Shown piece after piece: positions 63,861 to 64,000 of a DNA stretch of 64,000 nucleotides. The stretch covers positions 7,151,501 through 7,215,500 of the forward strand of contig NC_088340.1 in assembly GCF_036884655.1 (NCBI RefSeq). Reading direction: 5' to 3'. Numbering within the stretch: the first letter of the stretch is position 1; each line of letters opens with the position of its first letter. Below the pieces are notes generated by a model. The model worked only from the letters and a program-made list of their open reading frames with translations. It was not told the origin of the DNA and did no database searches. The stretch is from Musa acuminata AAA Group (lineage: Eukaryota; Streptophyta; Magnoliopsida; Zingiberales; Musaceae). Made by a program: the position numbers and the translations under genes.

Positions 63861-64000
63861 TCCTCATGTTAAACCTCTGATGACCGTGTCCGCTTAATCC
63901 ACTTCTGGTGCAGTTCTTCTGCCATTTGTGTATGTTTCCATTGCTTTCTTGCATCTGTTAACGCCATGCTTTTATCAGTTCAAATGTTCTTGGTGCTACA

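Overview
This is a plant nuclear genome window: genes are split by GT-AG introns, intergenic DNA is AT-rich, and plant-only or plant-typical families are present (EIN3/EIL, R2R3-MYB, WOX, a P4-ATPase, MED27, a MIR169 hairpin). Intergenic DNA is also full of (GA)n/(TC)n microsatellites, and the 5' ends of some coding regions are GC-rich, as in ALA1 exon 1. That pattern suggests a monocot, and I lean to the banana family (Musaceae), but this is inference from style and similarity, not proof.

Layout. 1-5.2 kb is gene-free: a 24-bp minisatellite that reads as an octapeptide repeat on the minus strand, a decayed Ty3/gypsy gag-protease relic, and a three-copy 121-bp tandem array. 5.3-8.3 kb (+) holds an EIN3-like ethylene transcription factor with a 5'-leader intron. 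11.5-12.7 kb (+) holds a three-exon R2R3-MYB of the MYB60 type. 17.9-19.3 kb (-) holds a two-exon WOX11/12-type homeobox gene. 26.2-35.7 kb (-) holds a seven-exon ALA1-type phospholipid flippase whose 4-kb fifth intron carries a decayed RTE-like LINE. 45.0-46.9 kb (+) holds a second R2R3-MYB (subgroup 21, MYB105/MYB117 type). 51.4-56.6 kb (-) holds MED27 in seven exons, with a 5'-truncated L1-type LINE with poly-A tail and target-site duplication in intron 1. Sharing its upstream region, 57.3-60.5 kb (+) encodes ribosomal protein eL24. A MIR169 precursor with a TATA box lies at 63.6-63.9 kb (+).

The genes do not form a pathway or cluster; they are independent transcription units. Five of the eight are regulators: ethylene response, guard-cell or epidermal MYB, root-founder-cell WOX, organ-boundary MYB, and the miRNA that targets NF-YA mRNAs. 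ALA1, MED27 and eL24 are cellular maintenance genes. Exon boundaries below were found by joining reading frames at GT/AG sites, and in every multi-exon gene the summed exon length is a multiple of three.

I found no convincing new multi-gene system. The points most worth checking are the MIR169 locus, a D-W-N change in a normally D-R-N position of the EIL DNA-binding region, the octapeptide-encoding minisatellite, complementary (GA)n and (TC)n tracts in the leader of the second MYB, and two different LINEs lying antisense in introns of two constitutive genes.
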